From Streptomyces sp. STR69 (GTDB lineage: Bacteria > Actinomycetota > Actinomycetes > Streptomycetales > Streptomycetaceae): a stretch of 64,000 nt of DNA. The stretch covers positions 259,675 to 323,674 of the forward strand of contig NZ_JALJRY010000003.1 of the NCBI RefSeq assembly GCF_024519455.1, in the 5' to 3' direction. This document shows positions 60,805 to 64,000 of the stretch, in pieces. The stretch's first letter is position 1, and each line of letters begins with the position of its first letter. The position numbers were made by a program, and so were the translations under genes. The notes below the pieces were generated by a model. It was not told the origin of the DNA, made no database searches, and was given only the letters and a program-made list of their open reading frames with translations.

Positions 60805-61644
60805 TCAAGTGGTCCTGCGGCGCGGCAGCGTCATGTGATAGCCGGAGTCGAGCAGGTGCGGCAGATATTCGCGCAGCGCCCGCACACTCTGGGAACGGTC
60901 GCCCCCGGCGTCGTGCGAGAGCACCACGACACCGGGGGCGGCGCCGTCCTCGACCGCGTTGACGATGTGGCGGGTGCCGGGTGTGTTCCAGTCGAGGGTG
61001 TCGACGGTCCACGCGAGGGGTTCCATGCCCATCTCGGAGCCGAGTTGGAAGGCGGCCCGGTTCCAGGCGCCGTAGGGCGCGCGGAACCACTGGGGGCGTT
61101 CGCCGTAGGCGTCCTCGATGACATCGCTGGTGCGTTCCATCTCGGAGCGGATCTGACCGCGGGTCAGCTTCGTCAGGAGCGGATGGGACCAGGTGTGGTT
61201 GCCGACGACGTGGCCCTCGTCGGACATCCGGCCCAGGATGTCCCGGTTCCAGTCGGCCATCTCGCCGCACACGAAGAACGTGGCGCGGACGTCGTACTCG
61301 GCGAGGGTGTCCAGGATGTGCGGGGTGTAGCGGGGGTCGGGTCCGTCGTCGAAGGTGAGCACCATGGTGTTGCCGCGTCCGGACATGCGCAGGAAGGGTT
61401 CGTGCCGTACCGGGACGTGGGCGAGGGTGGTGTGCGGTGCGCCGTATCCGGCCACGGGCCGGAGGCGGTAGGCGGAGGGCTTGCGCGCGAGGCGCGGTGG
61501 GGGCCCGGCGGCGGGAGCGGCGGCCCGGACGGGGGCGTCGTCCGAGAGTCCGGAGTACAGCAGACCGGCGGTGCCGGCCGCTCCGACGGCAGCGGCGCCG
61601 GCGAGCAGGGCCCGTCGGCGCGTGAGCGACTGATCCTTCTTCAT
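60805..61644 (-). CDS. Polysaccharide deacetylase, Tat- or lipoprotein-type export
   Basis: The 279-residue protein has a twin-arginine-like start (LTRRRALLAGAAAVGAAGTA) and a NodB-homology domain: LTFDDGPDPRYTP (catalytic Asp and metal Asp), GNHTWSHP (metal His pair), WFRAPYGAWN and VVLSHDAGG. It probably deacetylates peptidoglycan or another wall glycan. It converges with the sortase gene 39 bases away, in line with a wall-modifying block. Confidence 0.9.
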   Translation of the reverse strand: MKKDQSLTRRRALLAGAAAVGAAGTAGLLYSGLSDDAPVRAAAPAAGPPPRLARKPSAYRLRPVAGYGAPHTTLAHVPVRHEPFLRMSGRGNTMVLTFDDGPDPRYTPHILDTLAEYDVRATFFVCGEMADWNRDILGRMSDEGHVVGNHTWSHPLLTKLTRGQIRSEMERTSDVIEDAYGERPQWFRAPYGAWNRAAFQLGSEMGMEPLAWTVDTLDWNTPGTRHIVNAVEDGAAPGVVVLSHDAGGDRSQSVRALREYLPHLLDSGYHMTLPRRRTT

Positions 61645-61735
61645 GACTCATCAGTCGCCCGGCAGGAGACCGCCGCCCCACGGCAACACCGGTGCGGCGG
61701 CAGGAAAACACCCGCCCGGCCCAGCGTTCGCGCGC

Positions 61736-64000
61736 TCAGCGGCGCCGGACGAGGGGGAACGGCAGCGTCTCACGGATCGTCAGACCCGTGAGGAACATGA
61801 CCAGTCGGTCCACTCCGATGCCGAGGCCCCCGGTGGGCGGCATCGCGTATTCGAGGGCGTCGAGGAAGTCCTCGTCGAGTTCCATCGCCTCGGGGTCTCC
61901 CCCGGCGACCAGCAGCGACTGGGCGGTGAGACGGCGGCGCTGTTCGACGGGGTCGGTCAGTTCGGAGTAGGCGGTGCCGAGTTCGGTGCCGAAGGCGACC
62001 AGGTCCCAGCGTTCGGCGAGCCGCGGGTCGGTGCGGTGCTGGCGGGTGAGCGGGGAGACGTCGGTCGGGAAGTCCTTGTAGAAGGTCGGCAGCCGGGTCG
62101 GCTCCTCCACCAGCCGCTCGTACATCTCCAGTACGACGTCCCCGCGCGGGTCGTCGACGCCGTACGGCACCTTGGCGCGGTCGCAGAGCCGGTGCAGGGC
62201 GGGCAGTTCGGTGTCGGCGTCGACGGACTCCCCCAGCGCCTCGGAGATGGCGCCGTAGACGGTCTTGACCGGCCAGGGGCCCGAGATGTCGTACTCCTCG
62301 CCGTCCTTGCGGGCGACGGCGGAGCCGAAGGCGGCGGTGGCCGCGCCCTGGATGAGCTCGCGGGCGAGGTCGAGCATCACGTCGTAGTCGGCGTACGCCT
62401 GGTAGGCCTCCAGCATCGTGAACTCGGGGTTGTGCTTGTAGGAGACGCCCTCGTTGCGGAAGGTGCGGCCCATCTCGAAGACCTTCTCCAGGCCGCCGAC
62501 GCAGAGGCGCTTGAGGTACAGCTCCGGGGCGATGCGCAGATAGAGGTCGAGGTCGTAGGCGTTGATGTGGGTGGTGAAGGGGCGGGCGTTGGCGCCGCCG
62601 TGGATCTGCTGGAGCATCGGGGTCTCGACCTCCAGGTAGCCGCGCTCCAACAGGCCCTGGCGCAGGGCCTGTACGGCGGTGGAGCGGGCGCGGAGCACAT
62701 CGCGGGCGGCGGGGCTCGCGACCAGGTCGAGGTAGCGCATGCGGACCCTGGCCTCGGGGTCGGTGAGGCCCCGGTGTTTGTCGGGCAGGGGGCGCAGGCA
62801 CTTGCCGGTGAGCTGCCAGGAGGTGACGAAGACGGTGGGCTCACCCTTGTCGCTGGTGCCCGCGCGGCCGGTGGCGGTGATGTGGTCGCCGATGTCGGTG
62901 TCGGCGGTGAAGCGGTCGAGGTCGGGGCCCGACTCGGCGCGGGTGAGAGCGAGTTGGTGGTCGCCGGACCAGTCGCGCAGGGTGAGGAAGACGATGCCGC
63001 CGAGGTCGCGTACCCGCATGACCCGCCCGGCGACGGTGACTTGGTCCCCCGCGCGGACCTCGGCGAGGGTGTGGGTGCGCTGCGGGACGCCGACCGGGTA
63101 GGGGTCGGTGCCGGTGGCGATCAGGCGGTCGAGGGTGCGGTGCCGGACGCGGACCTGTTCGGGCAGTCCGCTGTCCGGACCGTCGGTCCCGGCCTCGTCC
63201 CCTCCGTCGAGGCCGAGCGCCGACAGGGACGGCAGCCCTGCGGTGGTCGCGGGCCGCTGTCCGCTCTTCGGGTGCCCCTTTCCCCAGAGTTGGCGCAGCG
63301 ACGGTACGGAGACGAAGCCCTCGGCGATGCCGGAGGCGAGGCTGATCCGGGCCAGGGAGGCGGTCTCGCCGTAGCAGATGAAGCGGGGGTACCACTCGGG
63401 TTGGTACTTGGCGTTGGAGCGGTAAAGGGCCTCCAGTTGCCACCACTTGGAGAAGAACAGCAGCAGGCGGCGCCACAGGCGGAGAACCGGTCCCGCGCCG
63501 ATGCGGGCGCCCTCCTCGAAGGCCGAGCGGAACACGGCGAAGTTGAGGGAGATGCGGTGGACGCCCAACTTCGGTGCGGTGGCGCAGAGTTCGGCGACCA
63601 TGAACTCCATGACGCCGTTGGGGGCGGTACGGTCGCGGCGCATCAGGTCGAGGGAGACGCCGTCGGTGCCCCAGGGGACGAGGGAGAGCAGGGCGAGCAA
63701 CTTGCCGTCCTCGCCCAGGGCTTCTACGAGGAGGCAGTCGCCGTCGGCCGGGTCGCCGAGGCGGTCCAGGGCCATGGAGAAGCCGCGTTCGGTCTCGGTG
63801 TCGCGCCAGGCGTCGGCGCGGTCGACGACCTCTTCCATCTCGGCGTCGGTGAGGGTGGCGTGGCGGCGGATCCGGCAGGTGGCACCGGCGCGGCGGACGC
63901 GGCCGACGGCCTGGCGGGTGACGCGCATGTCGCGTCCTGCGAGGTCGAAGCCGGCGACGTGCAGGATGGCCTCGTCGCCGAGTTGGAGGGCGCCGAGCCC
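61736..64000 (-). CDS. lysX: Bifunctional lysyl-tRNA synthetase/lysylphosphatidylglycerol synthase, LysX-like (5' end outside the window)
   Basis: The 755 codons present run in frame to the window edge, so the start lies beyond it. The N-terminal part belongs to the MprF/DUF2156 aminoacyl-transfer domain ([40 protein letters not shown]). The C-terminal part is a class II lysyl-tRNA synthetase (anticodon OB fold [20 protein letters not shown], motif 2 [20 protein letters not shown], motif 3 [15 protein letters not shown]). Such fusions charge tRNA-Lys and move lysine to phosphatidylglycerol, giving resistance to cationic peptides. Upstream membrane helices, expected in the family, are not in view. 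Confidence 0.93.
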   Translation of the reverse strand, partial: GLGALQLGDEAILHVAGFDLAGRDMRVTRQAVGRVRRAGATCRIRRHATLTDAEMEEVVDRADAWRDTETERGFSMALDRLGDPADGDCLLVEALGEDGKLLALLSLVPWGTDGVSLDLMRRDRTAPNGVMEFMVAELCATAPKLGVHRISLNFAVFRSAFEEGARIGAGPVLRLWRRLLLFFSKWWQLEALYRSNAKYQPEWYPRFICYGETASLARISLASGIAEGFVSVPSLRQLWGKGHPKSGQRPATTAGLPSLSALGLDGGDEAGTDGPDSGLPEQVRVRHRTLDRLIATGTDPYPVGVPQRTHTLAEVRAGDQVTVAGRVMRVRDLGGIVFLTLRDWSGDHQLALTRAESGPDLDRFTADTDIGDHITATGRAGTSDKGEPTVFVTSWQLTGKCLRPLPDKHRGLTDPEARVRMRYLDLVASPAARDVLRARSTAVQALRQGLLERGYLEVETPMLQQIHGGANARPFTTHINAYDLDLYLRIAPELYLKRLCVGGLEKVFEMGRTFRNEGVSYKHNPEFTMLEAYQAYADYDVMLDLARELIQGAATAAFGSAVARKDGEEYDISGPWPVKTVYGAISEALGESVDADTELPALHRLCDRAKVPYGVDDPRGDVVLEMYERLVEEPTRLPTFYKDFPTDVSPLTRQHRTDPRLAERWDLVAFGTELGTAYSELTDPVEQRRRLTAQSLLVAGGDPEAMELDEDFLDALEYAMPPTGGLGIGVDRLVMFLTGLTIRETLPFPLVRRR

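Overview
The window is very GC-rich, with strong third-position G/C bias, GTG and TTG starts, many 4-base ATGA/GTGA gene overlaps, twin-arginine exports and F420-type luciferase-like oxidoreductases. Together with the ergothioneine operon, an RmdA-type GGDEF/EAL protein and a class F sortase this points to the chromosome of a Streptomyces. From memory, the order egtABCD, second succinate dehydrogenase, rmdA, lipoprotein, sortase resembles the SCO0910-SCO0935 part of the S. coelicolor left arm. I could not check that alignment. No rRNA, tRNA, CRISPR array, insertion sequence or prophage was seen.

Left third (1-30 kb) is accessory and partly decayed. It opens with a TetR regulator divergent from an FMN reductase, with two matching operators between them. 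Next come a TerC protein, a luciferase-like oxidoreductase, two gene remnants (3.2-4.1 kb) and a secreted sphingomyelinase-like enzyme. A two-module Lrp regulator is divergent from a 14-TM exporter. A monooxygenase/short-chain dehydrogenase/aldehyde dehydrogenase operon follows, facing an AraC regulator. An MFS gene carries an in-frame amber codon, and an ABC operon has lost most of its ATPase gene. Further right are a purple acid phosphatase, a GH43-like arabinan enzyme, an amidase, an NfeD/flotillin pair, a PemK/MazF-like protein and a PARG-like protein.

The middle (30-46 kb) holds egtABCD with a hairpin leader, dodecin, an ArsR/SRPBCC/reductase operon, small redox and phosphatase genes, a UvrA-like ABC protein, a stand-alone alanyl-tRNA-synthetase-like protein behind a possible attenuator, and an ornithine-lipid pair (olsB-olsA).

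The right part (46-64 kb) holds sdhCAB with a divergent LysR regulator, then a surface and development block: a PQQ-propeller lipoprotein, rmdA coupled to a SAM methyltransferase, a two-repeat lipoprotein, a proline-rich wall-spanning protein, a DUF4239 membrane protein, two paralogous small exported proteins with membrane-anchor tails, a class F sortase, a polysaccharide deacetylase and a LysX protein that runs off the end. The best candidate for an undescribed system is the two small exported proteins sharing a GVRxGxGGS motif next to the sortase. Second is the leader-controlled truncated AlaRS. Several genes also show a -10 hexamer 6-8 bases before the start codon, as expected for leaderless mRNAs.
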